The translations under genes and the position numbers were made by a program. This document shows, in pieces, positions 35,396 to 46,325 of a DNA stretch of 64,000 bases. How positions within the stretch are numbered: position 1 is the stretch's first letter; the number at the start of each line of letters is the position of its first letter. The stretch is from Cherax quadricarinatus (lineage: Eukaryota; Arthropoda; Malacostraca; Decapoda; Parastacidae), in NCBI RefSeq assembly GCF_038502225.1, contig NC_091293.1:2367201-2431200 (forward strand). Direction: 5' to 3'. The notes under the pieces were generated by a model, which made no database searches, was not told the DNA's origin, and worked only from the letters and a program-made list of their open reading frames with translations.

Positions 35396-37185
35396 TTGAG
35401 TAACCTTCTTCCACTTCTTCCTTCTTCTTCTTCCACTTCTTCCTTCTTCTTCAACTTCTTCCTTCTTCTTCTTCCACTTCTTCCTTCTTCTTCTTCCACC
35501 TTCCTTCTTCTTCTTCCACCTTCCTTCTTCTTCTTCCACCTTCCTTCTTCTTCTTCCACCTTCCTTCTTCTTCTTCCACCTTCCTTCTTCTTCTTCCACC
35601 TTCCTTCTTCTTCTTCCACCTTCCTTCTTCTTCTTCCACCTTCCTTCTTCTTCTTCCACCTTCCTTCTTCTTCTTCCACTTCTTCCTTCCTTCTTCTTCA
35701 ACTTCTTCCTTCTTCTTCTTCCACTTCTTAATTCCTTCTTCTTCAACTTCTTCCTTCCTTCTTCTTCAACTTCTTCCTTCTTCTTCTTCCACTTCTTCCT
35801 TCTTCTTCTTCCACTTCTTCCTTCCTTCTTCTTCAACTTCTTCCTTCCTTCTTCTTCCACTTCTTCCTTCCTTCTTCTTCCACTTCTTCCTTTCTTCTTC
35901 TTCCACTTCTTCCTTCTTCTTCTTCCACTTCTTCCTTCTTCTTCTTCCACTTCTTCCTTCTTCTTCTTCCACTTCATCCTTCCTTCTTCTTCAACTTCTT
36001 CCTTCTTCTTCTTCCACTTCTTCCTTCTTCTTCTTCCACTTCTTCCTTCTTCTTCTTCCACTTCTTCCTTCTTCTTCTTCCACTTCATCCTTCCTTCTTC
36101 TTCCACTTCTTCCTTTCTTCTTCTTCCACTTCTTCCTTCTTCTTCTTCCACTTCTTCCTTCTTCTTCTTCCACTTCTTCCTTCTTCTTCTTCCACTTCTT
36201 CCAACCTTCTTCTTCCACTTCTTCCTTCTTCTTCCACTTCTTCCTTCCTTCTTCCACTTCTTCCTTCCTTCTTCTTCCACTTCTTCCTTCCTTCTTCTTC
36301 CACTTCTTCCTTCCTTCTTCTTCCACTTCTTCCTTTCTTTTTCTTCCACTTCTTCCTTCCTTCTTCTTCCACTTCTTCCTTCTTCTTCCACTTTTTCCTT
36401 CCTTCTTCTTCCACTTCTTCCTTCCTTCTTCTTCCACTTCTTCCTTCCTTCTTCTTCCACTTCTTCCTTCCTTCTTCTTCCACCTCTTCCTTCCTTTTTC
36501 TTCCACTTCTTCCTTCCTTCTTCTTCCACTTCTTCCTTCCTTCTTCTTCCACTTCTTCCTTTCTTTTTCTTCCACTTCTTCCTTCCTTCTTCTTCCACTT
36601 CTTCCTTCTTCTTCCACTTTTTCCTTCCTTCTTCTTCCACTTCTTCCTTCCTTCTTCTTACACTTCTTCCTTCCTTCTTCTTCCACTTCTTCCTTCCTTC
36701 TTCTTCCACTTCTTCCTTCCTTCTTCTTCCACCTCTTCCTTCCTTTTTCTTCCACTTCTTCCTTCCTTCTTCTTCCACTTCTTCCTTCCTTCTTCTTCCA
36801 CTTCTTCCTTCCTTCTTCTTCCACTTCTTCCTTCCTTCTTCTTCCACTTCTTCCTTCCTTCTTCTTCCACTTCTTCCTTCCTTTTTCTTCCACTTCTTCC
36901 TTCCTTCTTCTTCCACTTCTTCCTTCCTTCTTCTTCCACTTCTTCCTTCCTTCTTCTTCCACCTCTTCCTTTCTTTTTCTTCCACTTCTTCCTTCTTCTT
37001 CCACTTCTTCCTTCCTTCTTCTTCCACTTTTTCCTTCCTTCTTGTTCCACTTCTTCCTTCCTTCTTCTTCCACTTCTTCCTTCCTTCTTCTTCCACTTTT
37101 TCCTTCCTTCTTGTTCCACTTCTTCCTTCCTTCTTGTTCCACTTCTTCCTTCCTTCTTCATCTTCTTCCCTCCTTCCTCTTTTTC
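35396..37185. repeat. S6: polypyrimidine minisatellite, 20-23-bp units
   Basis: The plus strand is CTTCTTCC-rich, punctuated by single CCAC. Three unit sizes are seen: 20 bp (CCACCTTCCTTCTTCTTCTT) at 35490-35680, 22 bp mostly at 35740-36220, and 23 bp with CTTCCTTCC to about 37140. The minus strand is purine-rich and gives Glu/Lys/Arg-rich frames of up to 767 codons with 20- or 23-residue periods. The longest of these also runs into LINE B codons, so I treat it as an artefact. Confidence 0.95.
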
Positions 37186-37680
37186 CTCTTCTAGGAGAGA
37201 CTAGCTCCATCTATCACCTGACACAGGTGGGGGGGGGTTGTAGACCATGACGTCATCACTGTCTGCTGTGAGTTGCCACTTGCTCCCAAAACACCTAATG
37301 TTTTCCTCTTCTCCCCTCTCCCTCCGCCTTCCCCCTCCCCCTCCTCCATCCCCCTCCCCCCTCCCCTTCCTCCATCCCCCTCCCCATCCCCTCCTTTTTC
37401 TCCCCTCCCCCCGACATCTCACAACCAAGTCATTTTTTTTCTCCGTAACGAATTCACTTACAGAAACGAAAAAAAGAAATATTTAGATTTGGGGGGACGG
37501 GAGGTTGTTGTGAAAATTTTGGCGGGAAGATTCCCCGAGGGAGAGTCAAAAAAAAAAATAAACAGGGTCGTTTTGGCTGGAAAACAGCAGCCTAACTTTT
37601 TTTCCCTCTCTGAGTTTGTTTTTCAGTCTGACTCAGTATTTATCTTGTAAAACCACCCTTGAGTGACTCACTCCTCCGTC
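37186..37680. other. Non-repetitive spacer, no gene seen
   Basis: About 500 bp between S6 and S7. It holds a G9 run at 37230, a GACGTCATCA element (CRE-like, probably chance), a CCTCCCC-rich pyrimidine stretch at 37304-37412 and an AT-rich part with several A or T runs. Short open frames here have no recognisable domain. Confidence 0.6.
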
Positions 37681-39475
37681 CATGTCTTCAGACATATCTC
37701 ATCTCATGTCTTCAGACATGTCTCCTCTCATGTCTTCAGACATGTCTCCTCTCATGTCTTCAAACATGCCTCCTCTCATGTCTTCAGACATGCCTCCTCT
37801 CATGTCTTCAGACATGTCTCCTCTCATGTCTTCAGACATGTCTCCTCTCATGTCTTCAGACATGTCTCCTCTCATGTCTTCAGACATGTCTCCTCTCATG
37901 TCTTCAGACATGTCTCCTCTCATGTCTTCAGACATGTCTCCTCTCATGTCTTCAGACATGTCTCATCTCATGTCTTCAGACATGTCTCCTCTCATGTCTT
38001 CAGACATGTCTCCTCTCATGTCTTCAGACATGTCTCCTCTCATGTCTTCAGACATGTCTCCTCTCATGTCTTCAGACATGTCTCCTCTCATGTCTTCAGA
38101 CATGTCTCCTCTCATGTCTTCAGACATGTCTCCTCTCATGTCTTCAGACATGTCTCCTCTCATGTCTTCAGACATGTCTCCTCTCATGTCTTCAGACATG
38201 TCTCCTCTCATGTCTTCAGACATGTCTCCTCTCATGTCTTCAGACATGTCTCCTCTCATGTCTTCAGACATGTCTCCTCTCATGTCATCAGACATGTCTC
38301 CTCTCATGTCTTCAGACATGTCTCCTCTCATGTCTTCAGACATGTCTCCTCTCATGTCTTCAGACATGTCTCCTCTCATGTCATCAGACATGTCTCCTCT
38401 CATGTCTTCAGACATGTCTCCTCTCATGTCTTCAGACATGTCTCCTCTCATGTCTTCAGACATGTCTCCTCTCATGTCATCAGACATGTCTCCTCTCATG
38501 TCTTCAGACATGTCTCCTCTCATGTCTTCAGACATGTCTCCTCTCATGTCTTCAGACATGTCTCCTCTCATGTCTTCAGACATGCCTCCTCTCATGTCTT
38601 CAGACATGCCTCCTCTCATGTCTTCAGACATGCCTCCTCTCATGTCTTCAGACATGCCTCCTCTCATGTCTTCAGACATGTCTCCTCTCATGTCTTCAGA
38701 CATGCCTCCTCTCATGTCTTCAGACATGTCTCCTCTCATGTCTTCAGACATGTCTCCTCTCATGTCTTCAGACATGTCTCCTCTCATGTCTTCAGACATG
38801 TCTCCTCTCATGTCTTCAGACATGCCTCCTCTCATGTCTTCAGACATGTCTCCTCTCATGTCTTCAGACATGTCTCCTCTCATGTCTTCAGACATGTCTC
38901 CTCTCATGTCTTCAGACATGTCTCCTCTCATGTCTTCAGACATGCCTCCTCTCATGTCTTCAGACATGTCTCCTCTCATGTCTTCAGACATGTCTCCTCT
39001 CATGTCTTCAGACATGTCTCCTCTCATGTCTTCAGACATGTCTCCTCTCATGTCTTCAGACATGTCTCCTCTCATGTCTTCAGACATGCCTCCTCTCATG
39101 TCTTCAGACATGTCTCCTCTCATGTCTTCAGACATGTCTCCTCTCATGTCTTCAGACATGTCTCCTCTCATGTCTTCAGACATGCCTCCTCTCATGTCTT
39201 CAGACATGTCTCCTCTCATGTCTTCAGACATGTCTCCTCTCATGTCTTCAGACATGTCTCCTCTCATGTCTTCAGATATGTCTCCTCTCATGTCTTCAGA
39301 CATGCCTCCTCTCATGTCTTCAGACATGTCTCCTCTCATGTCTTCAGACATGTCTCCTCTCATGTCTTCAGACATGCCTCCTCTCATGTCTTCAGACATG
39401 TCTCCTCTCATGTCTTCAGACATGCCTCCTCTCATGTCTTCAGACATGTCTCCTCTCATGTCTTCAGACATGCCA
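37681..39475. repeat. S7: 24-bp hairpin-forming minisatellite, about 75 copies
   Basis: The monomer joins TCTCCTCT and CATGTCTTCAGACATG. The latter has 7-bp arms CATGTCT/AGACATG around TC. All three plus frames are open for more than 600 codons because 24 is divisible by three. Rare variants show higher order: CATGTCATCA at 38281, 38377 and 38473 (96 bp, four monomers), and CATGCCTCC at 38701, 38821 and 38941 (120 bp, five monomers). Confidence 0.97.
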
Positions 39476-39511
39476 CGTCTTCACACTGTCAAGATGTGGA
39501 GGGTTGATGTA

Positions 39512-39539
39512 CCTAAATCGCCTCAGAATGCGATTTAGG
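39512..39539. other. Perfect 10-bp stem hairpin
   Basis: CCTAAATCGC and GCGATTTAGG are exact reverse complements separated by CTCAGAAT. The hairpin sits in a 65-bp non-repeat gap between arrays S7 and S8. No U-run follows, and its function is unknown. Confidence 0.6.
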
Positions 39540-39540
39540 G

Positions 39541-39920
39541 AGTTTAGAGCTTACTTTGAAAGTTTAGAGCTTTGAAAGTTTAGAGCTTACTTTGAAAGTT
39601 TAGAGCTTACTTTGAAAGTTTAGAGCTTACTTTGAAAGTTTAGAGCTTACTTTGAAAGTTTAGAGCTTACTTTGAAAGTTTAGAGCTTACTTTGAAAATT
39701 TAGAGCTTACTTTGAAAGTTTAGAGCTTACTTTGAAAGTTTAGAGCTTACTTTGAAAGTTTAGAGCTTACTTTGAAAGTTTAGAGCTTACTTTGAAAGTT
39801 TAAAGTTTACTTTGAAAGTTTAGAGCTTACTTTGAAAGTTTAGAGCTTACTTTGAAAGTTTAGAGCTTACTTTGAAAGTTTAGAGGTTACTTTGAAAGTT
39901 TAGAGATTACTTTGAAAGTA
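39541..39920. repeat. S8: 20-bp minisatellite, about 19 copies
   Basis: The monomer is TTTGAAAGTTTAGAGCTTAC, very uniform, with single changes such as GAAAATTTAG near 39697, AAAGTTTAC near 39805 and GAGATTAC at the right end. One short copy lies at the left edge. Confidence 0.96.
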
Positions 39921-40045
39921 ATGGTCAAGCTCTTCACCGGAAGCTCTCAAAATCTTCTCTTTGACGGAAAAAAATTAAAGAATCTGGAACGGATTGCGAA
40001 TAATCTCAAAAACATGAAATCTGAATTAGTTTAGGAAAGCTCTGA

Positions 40046-40501
40046 ATATTTATTTGTAATGTTTCAGGAACTTTAAGAAAATATTTATATGGGTGTGAAG
40101 CATGGGTGATGAATGTTGCAGCGAGGAGAAGGCTGGAGGCAGTGGAGATGTCATGTCTGAGGGCAATGTGTGGTGTGAATATAATGCAGAGAATTCGTAG
40201 TTTGGAAGTGAGGAGGAGGTGCGGGATTACCAAAACTGTTGTCCAGAGGGCTGAGGAAGGGTTGTTGAGGTGGTTCGGACATGTAGAGAGAATGGAGCGA
40301 AACAGAGTGACTTCAAGAGTGTATCAGTCTGTAGTGGAAGGAAGGCGGGGTAGGGGTCGGTCTAGGAAAGGTTGGAGGGAGGGGGTAAAGGAGGTTTTGT
40401 GTGCGAGGGGCTTGGACTTCCAGCAGGCATGCGTGAGCGTGTTTGATAGGAGTGAATGGAGACAAATGGTTTTTAATACTTTACGTGCTGTTGGAGTGTG
40501 A
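40046..40501 (+). pseudogene. LINE C ORF2 C-terminal region
   Basis: The frame is open from about 40046 to a stop at 40499-40501. It reads LYGCEAWVMNVAARRRLEAV, EMSCLRAMCGV, EVRRRCGI, LLRWFGHVERMERNRVT, then an Arg/Gly-rich RGRGRSRKGWREG and VKEVL. The YGxExW and RWFGHVxRM motifs are shared by the region after the reverse transcriptase in many non-LTR elements. The catalytic RT core and endonuclease are missing, so this is a 5'-truncated remnant. No start codon is expected; the first in-frame ATG at 40109 falls inside the conserved block. Assignment to an RTE-like or other clade is uncertain. Confidence 0.78.
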
Positions 40502-40690
40502 GCAAAGTAACATTTATGAAGGGATTCAGGGAAACCGGCAGGCCGGACTTGAGTCCTGGAGATGGGAAGTACAGTGTCTGCACTCTGAAGGAGGGGTGTT
40601 AATGTTGCAGTTTAAAAACTGTAGTATAAAGCACCCTTCTGGCAAGACAGTGATGGAGTGAAGGATGGTGAAAGTTTCTCTTTTTCGGGC
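40046..40690 (+). mobile_element. LINE family C, 3' end
   Basis: A plus-strand 3' fragment of a third LINE family, with the C-terminal ORF2 coding part and about 190 bp of 3' UTR. The UTR includes ACCGGCAGGCCGG, GTCCTGGAGATGGGAAG, TTTAAAAACTGTAG and a TTTTTCGGGCCAC end, which I recall from dispersed decapod LINEs. The very end passes without a break into the 18-bp array S9. Confidence 0.8.
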
Positions 40691-43600
40691 CACTTTGCCT
40701 TGGTGGGCCACCCTGCCTTGGTGGGCCACCCTGCCTTGGTGGGCCAACCTGCCTTGGTGGGCCACCCTGCCTTGGTGGGCCACCCTGCCTTGGTAGGCCA
40801 CCCTGCCTTGGTGGGCCACCCTGCCTTGGTAGGCCACCCTGCCTTGGTGGGCCACCCTGCCTTGGTGGGCCACCCTGCCTTGGTGGGCCACCCTGCCTTG
40901 GTAGGCCACCCTGCCTTGGTGGGCCACCCTGCTTTGGTAGGCCACCCTGCCTTGGTGGGCCACCCTGCCTTGGTGGGCCACCCAGCCTTGGTGGGCCACC
41001 CTGCCTTGGTGGGCCACCCTGCCATGGTGGGCCACCCTGCCATGGTGGGCCACCCTGCCTTGGTGGGCAACCCTGCCTTGGTAGGCCACCCTGCCTTGGT
41101 GGGCCACCCTGCCTTGGTGGGCCACCCTGCCTTGGTGGGCCACTCTGCCTTGGTGGGCCACCCTGCCATGGTGGGCCACCCTGCCATGGTGGGCCACCCT
41201 GCCTTGGTGGGCCAACCTGCCTTGGTGGGCCACCCTGCCATGGTGGGCCACCCTGCCTTGGTGGGCCACCCTGCCATGGTGGGCCACCCTGCCATGGTGG
41301 GCCACCCTGCCATGGTGGGCCACCCTGCCTTGGTGGGCCACCCTGCCATGGTGGGCCACCCTGCCATGGTGGGCCACCCTGCCATGGTGGGCCACCCTGC
41401 CTTGGTGGGCCACCCTGCCACCCTGCCATGGTGGGCCACCCTGCCATGGTGGGCCACCCTGCCATGGTGGTGGGCCACCCTGCCGTGTTGGGCCACCCTG
41501 CCATGGTGGGCCACCCTGCCATGGTGGGCCACCCTGCCATGGTGGGCCACCCTGCAATGGTGGGCCACCCTGCCATGGTGGGCCACCCTGCCATGGTGGG
41601 CCACCCTGCCATGGTGGGCCACTCTGCCATGGTGGGCCACCCTGCCATGGTGGGCCACCCTGCCATGGTGGGCCACCCTGAATTGGTGGGCCACCCTGAA
41701 ATGGTGGGCCACCCTGCCATGGTGGGCCACCCTGCCATGGTGGGCCACCCTGCCATGGTGGGCCACCCTGCCATGGTGGGCCACCCTGAAATGGTGGGCC
41801 ACCCTGAAATGGTGGGCCACCCTGCCATGGTGGGCCACCCTTCCATGGTGGGCCACCCTGCCATGGTGGGCCACCCTGAAATGGTGGGCCACCCTGAAAT
41901 GGTGGGCCACCCTGCCATGGTGGGCCACCCTGCCATGGTGGGCCACACTGCCATGGTGGGCCACCCTGCCATAGTTGGCCACCCTGCCATGGTGGGCCAC
42001 CCTGCCATGGTGGGCCACCCTGCCATTGTGGGCCACCCTGCCATGGTGGGCCACTCTGCCATGGTGGGCCACCCTGCCATAGTTGGCCACCCTTCCATGG
42101 TGGGCCACCCTGCAATGGTGGGCCACCCTGCCATGGTGGGCCACCCTGCCATGGTGGGCCACCCTGCCATGGTGGGCCACCCTGCCATAGTTGGCCACCC
42201 TGCCATGGTGGGCCACACTGCCATGGTGGGCCACCCTGCCATGGTGGGCCACCCTGCCATGGTGGGCCACCCTGCCATGGTGGGCCACCCTGCCATGGTG
42301 GGCCACCCTGCCATGGTGGGCCACCCTGCCTTGGTGGGCCACCCTGCCATGGTGGGCCACCCTGCCATGGTGTGCCACCCTGCCTTGGTGGGCCAACCTG
42401 CCTTGGTGGGCCACCCTGCCATGGTGGGCCACCCTGCCTTGGTGGGCCACCCTGCCATGGTGGGCCACCCTACCATGGTGGGCCACCCTACCTTGGTGGG
42501 CCACCCTGCCATGGTGGGCCACCCTGCCATGGTGGGCCACCCTGCCATGGTGGGCCACCCTGCCATGGTGGGCCACCCTGCCATGGTGGGCCACCCTGCC
42601 ATGGTGGGCCACCCTGCCATGGTGGGCCACCCTGCCATGGTGGGCCACCCTGCCATGGTGGGCCACCCTGCCATGGTGGGCCACCCTGCCTTGGTGGGCC
42701 ACCCTGCCATGGTGGGCCACCCTGCCATGGTGGGCCACCCTGCCATGGTGGGCCACCCTGCCATGGTGGGCCACCCTGCCATGGTGGGCCACCCTGCCAT
42801 GGTGGGCCACCCTGCCATGGTGGGCCACCCTGCCATGGTGGGCCACCCTGCCATGGTGGGCCACCCTGCCATGGTGGGCCACCCTGCCATGGTGGGCCAC
42901 CCTGCCATGGTGGGCCACCCTGCCATGGTGGGCCACCCTGCCATGGTGGGCCACCCTGCCATGGTGGGCCACCCTGCCATGGTGGGCCACCCTGCCATGG
43001 TGGGCCACCCTGCCTTGGTGGGCCACCCTGCCATGGTGGGCCACCCTGCCATGGTGGGCCACCCTGCCATGGTGGGCCACCCTGCCATGGTGGGCCACCC
43101 TGCCATGGTGGGCCACCCTGCCATGGTGGGCCACCCTGCCATGGTGGGCCACCCTGCCATGGTGGGCCACCCTGCCATGGTGGGCCACCCTGCCATGGTG
43201 GGCCACCCTGCCATGGTGGGCCACCCTGCCATGGTGGGCCACCCTGCCATGGTGGGCCACCCTGCCATGGTGGGCCACCCTGCCATGGTGGGCCACCCTG
43301 CCATGGTGGGCCACCCTGCCATGGTGGGCCACCCTGCCATGGTGGGCCACCCTGCCATGGTGGGCCACCCTGCCATGGTGGGCCACCCTGCCATGGTGGG
43401 CCACCCTGCCATGGTGGGCCACCCTGCCATGGTGGGCCACCCTGCCATGGTGGGCCACCCTGCCATGGTGGGCCACCCTGCCATGGTGGGCCACGCTGCC
43501 ATGGTGGGCCACCCTGCCATGGTGGGCCACCCCTGGGCCACCCTGCCATGGTGGTGGGGGTGGGCCACCCTGCCATGGTGGGCCACCCTGAAATGGTGGG

Positions 43601-45169
43601 CCACCCTGCCATGGTGGGCCACCCTTCCATGGTGGGCCACCCTGCCATGGTGGTCCACCCTGAAATGGTGGGCCACCCTGAAATGGTGGGCCACCCTGCC
43701 ATAGTTGGCCACCCTGCCATGGTGGGCCACCCTGCCATGGTGGGCCACCCTGCCATGGTGGGCCACCCTGCCATGGTGGGCCACCCTGCCATGGTGGGCC
43801 ACCCTGCCATGGTGGGCCACGCTGCCATGGTGGGCCACGCTGCCATGGTGGGCCACCCTGCCATGGTGGGCCACCCTGCCATGGTGGGCCACCCTGCCAT
43901 GGTGGGCCACCCTGCCTGCCATGGTGGGCCACCCTGCCTGCCATGGTGGGCCACCCTGCCATGGTGGGCCACGCTGCCTGCCACGCTGCCATGGTGGGCC
44001 ACCCTGCCATGGTGTTCCACCCTGCCATGGTTGGCCACCCTGCCATGGTGGGCCACCCTGCCATGGTGGGCCACGCTGCCATGGTGGGCCACGCTGCCAT
44101 GGTGGGCCACCCTGCCATGGTGGGCCACCCTGCCATGGTGGGCCACCCTGCCACCCTGCCATGGTGGGCCACCCTGCCTTGGTGGGCCACGCTGCCATGG
44201 TGGGCCACCCTGCCATGGTGGGCCACCCTGCCATGGTGGGCCACCCTGCCATGGTGGGCCACCCTGCCATGGTGGGCCACCCTGCCATTGTGGGCCACCC
44301 TGCCATGGTGGGCCACGCTGCCATGGTGGGCCACCCTGCCATGGTGGGCCACCCTGCCATGGTGGGCCACCCTGCCATGGTGGGCCACCCTGCCATGGTG
44401 GGCCACCCTGCCATGGTGGGCCACCCTGCCATGGTGGGCCACGCTGCCATGGTGGGCCACCCTGCCATGGTGGGCCACCCTGCCATGGTGTTCCACCCTG
44501 CCATGGTGGGCCACCCTGCCATGGTGGGCCACCCTGCCATGGTGGGCCACGCTGCCATGGTGGGCCACCCTGCCATGGTGGGCCACCCTGCCATGGTGGG
44601 CCACCCTGCCATGGTGGGCCACCCTGCCATGGTGGGCCACCCTGCCATGGTGGGCCACCCTGCCATGGTGGGCCACCCTGCCATGGTGGGCCACCCTGCC
44701 ATGGTGGGCCACCCTGCCATGGTGGGCCACCCTGCCATGGTGGGCCACCCTGCCATGGTGGGCCACCCTGCCATGGTGGGCCACCCTGCCATGGTGGGCC
44801 ACCCTGCCATGGTGGGCCACCCTGCCATGGTGGGCCACCCTGCCATGGTGGGCCACCCTGCCATGGTGGGCCACCCTGCCATGGTGGGCCACCCTGCCAT
44901 GGTGGGCCACCCTGCCATGGTGGGCCACCCTGCCATGGTGGGCCACCCTGCCATGGTGGGCCACCCTGCCATGGTGGGCCACCCTGCCATGGTGGGCCAC
45001 CCTGCCATGGTGGGCCACTGCCATGGTGGGCCACCCTGCCATGGTGGGCCACCCTGCCATGGTGGGCCACCCTGCCATGGTGGGCCACCCTGCCATGGTG
45101 GGCCACCCTGCCATGGTGGGCCACCCTGCCATGGTGGGCCACCCTGCCATGGTGGGCCACCCTGCCAGT
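40688..45169. repeat. S9: 18-bp minisatellite derived from the LINE C tail, about 249 copies
   Basis: The monomer is GGGCCACCCTGCCATGGT, with CCTTGGT in place of CCATGGT mainly in the first 0.7 kb next to the LINE. CTGAAATGG, CATAGTTGG, CACGCTG and 9-bp-longer variants (TGCCACCCTGCC, TGCCTGCC) also occur. 18 is divisible by three, so frames of hundreds to over 2,000 codons run through it on both strands. The monomer is partly self-complementary (GGCCACC/GGTGGGCC) and the CCATGG form is itself a palindrome. Confidence 0.96.
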
Positions 45170-45252
45170 GTGTTAATAAAAAATAATTTCTGGAGGAGCT
45201 CTAAGAAAATGTTAAAAATATTTATACAAATCTTGAGACTCTTCAATAATGT

Positions 45253-46325
45253 TCCTAGGAGACCAGGTGTTAAGGTCTGGGACTGTACTAGGAGACCAGG
45301 TGTTAAGGTCTGGGACTGTACTAGGAGACCAGGTGTTAAGGTCTGGGACTGTACTAGGAGACCAGGTGTTAAGGTCTGGGACTGTACTAGGAGACCAGGT
45401 GTTAAGGTCTGGGACTGTACTAGGAGACCAGGTGTTAAGGTCTGGGACTGTACTAGGAGACCAGGTGTTAAGGTCTGGGACTGTACTAGGAGACCAGGTG
45501 TTAAGGTCTGGGACTGTACTAGGAGACCAGGTGTTAAGGTCTGGGACTGTACTAGGAGACCAGGTGTTAAGGTCTGGGACTGTACTAGGAGACCAGGTGT
45601 TAAGGTCTGGGACTGTACTAGGAGACCAGGTGTTAAGGTCTGGGACTGTACTAGGAGACCAGGTGTTAAGGTCTGGGACTGTACTAGGAGACCAGGTGTT
45701 AAGGTCTGGGACTGTACTAGGAGACCAGGTGTTAAGGTCTGGGACTGTACTAGGAGACCAGGTGTTAAGGTCTGGGACTGTACTAGGAGACCAGGTGTTA
45801 AGGTCTGGGACTGTACTAGGAGACCAGGTGTTAAGGTCTGGGACTGTACTAGGAGACCAGGTGTTAAGGTCTGGGACTGTACTAGGAGACCAGGTGTTAA
45901 GGTCTGGGACTGTACTAGGAGACCAGGTGTTAAGGTCTGGGACTGTACTAGGAGACCAGGTGTTAAGGTCTGGGACTGTACTAGGAGACCAGGTGTTAAG
46001 GTCTGGGACTGTACTAGGAGACCAGGTGTTAAGGTCTGGGACTGTACTAGGAGACAAGGTGTTAAGGTCTGGGACTGTACTAGGAGACCAGGTGTTAAGG
46101 TCTGGGACTGTACTAGGAGACCAGGTGTTAAGGTCTGGGACTGTACTAGGAGACCAGGTGTTAAGGTCTGGGACTGTACTAGGAGACCACGTGTTAAGGT
46201 CTGGGACTGTACTAGGAGACCAGGTGTTAAGGTCTGGGACTGTACTAGGAGACCAGGTGTTAAGGTCTGGGACTGTACTAGGAGACCAGGTGTTAAGGTC
46301 TGGGACTGTACTAGGAGACCAGGTG
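45253..46325. repeat. S10a: 33-bp minisatellite, about 32 copies, very uniform
   Basis: The unit joins GTGTTAAGGTCTGGGACTG and TACTAGGAGACCAG. Almost no variation is seen apart from single changes near 46055 (GACAAGG) and 46188 (CACGTG). An 83-bp AT-rich spacer (45170-45252) separates it from S9. Confidence 0.96.

Noticed and set aside
34907..37210. Glu/Lys/Arg-rich 767-codon frame on the minus strand
   Set aside because: It joins the purine strand of S6 and the GGGA tract to LINE B reverse transcriptase codons (FSKTSDRVPHRRLL), so it is a chance read-through.
37246..37260. GACGTCATCA as a CRE-type promoter element
   Set aside because: A single match in a 500-bp spacer with no neighbouring gene; expected by chance at this scale.
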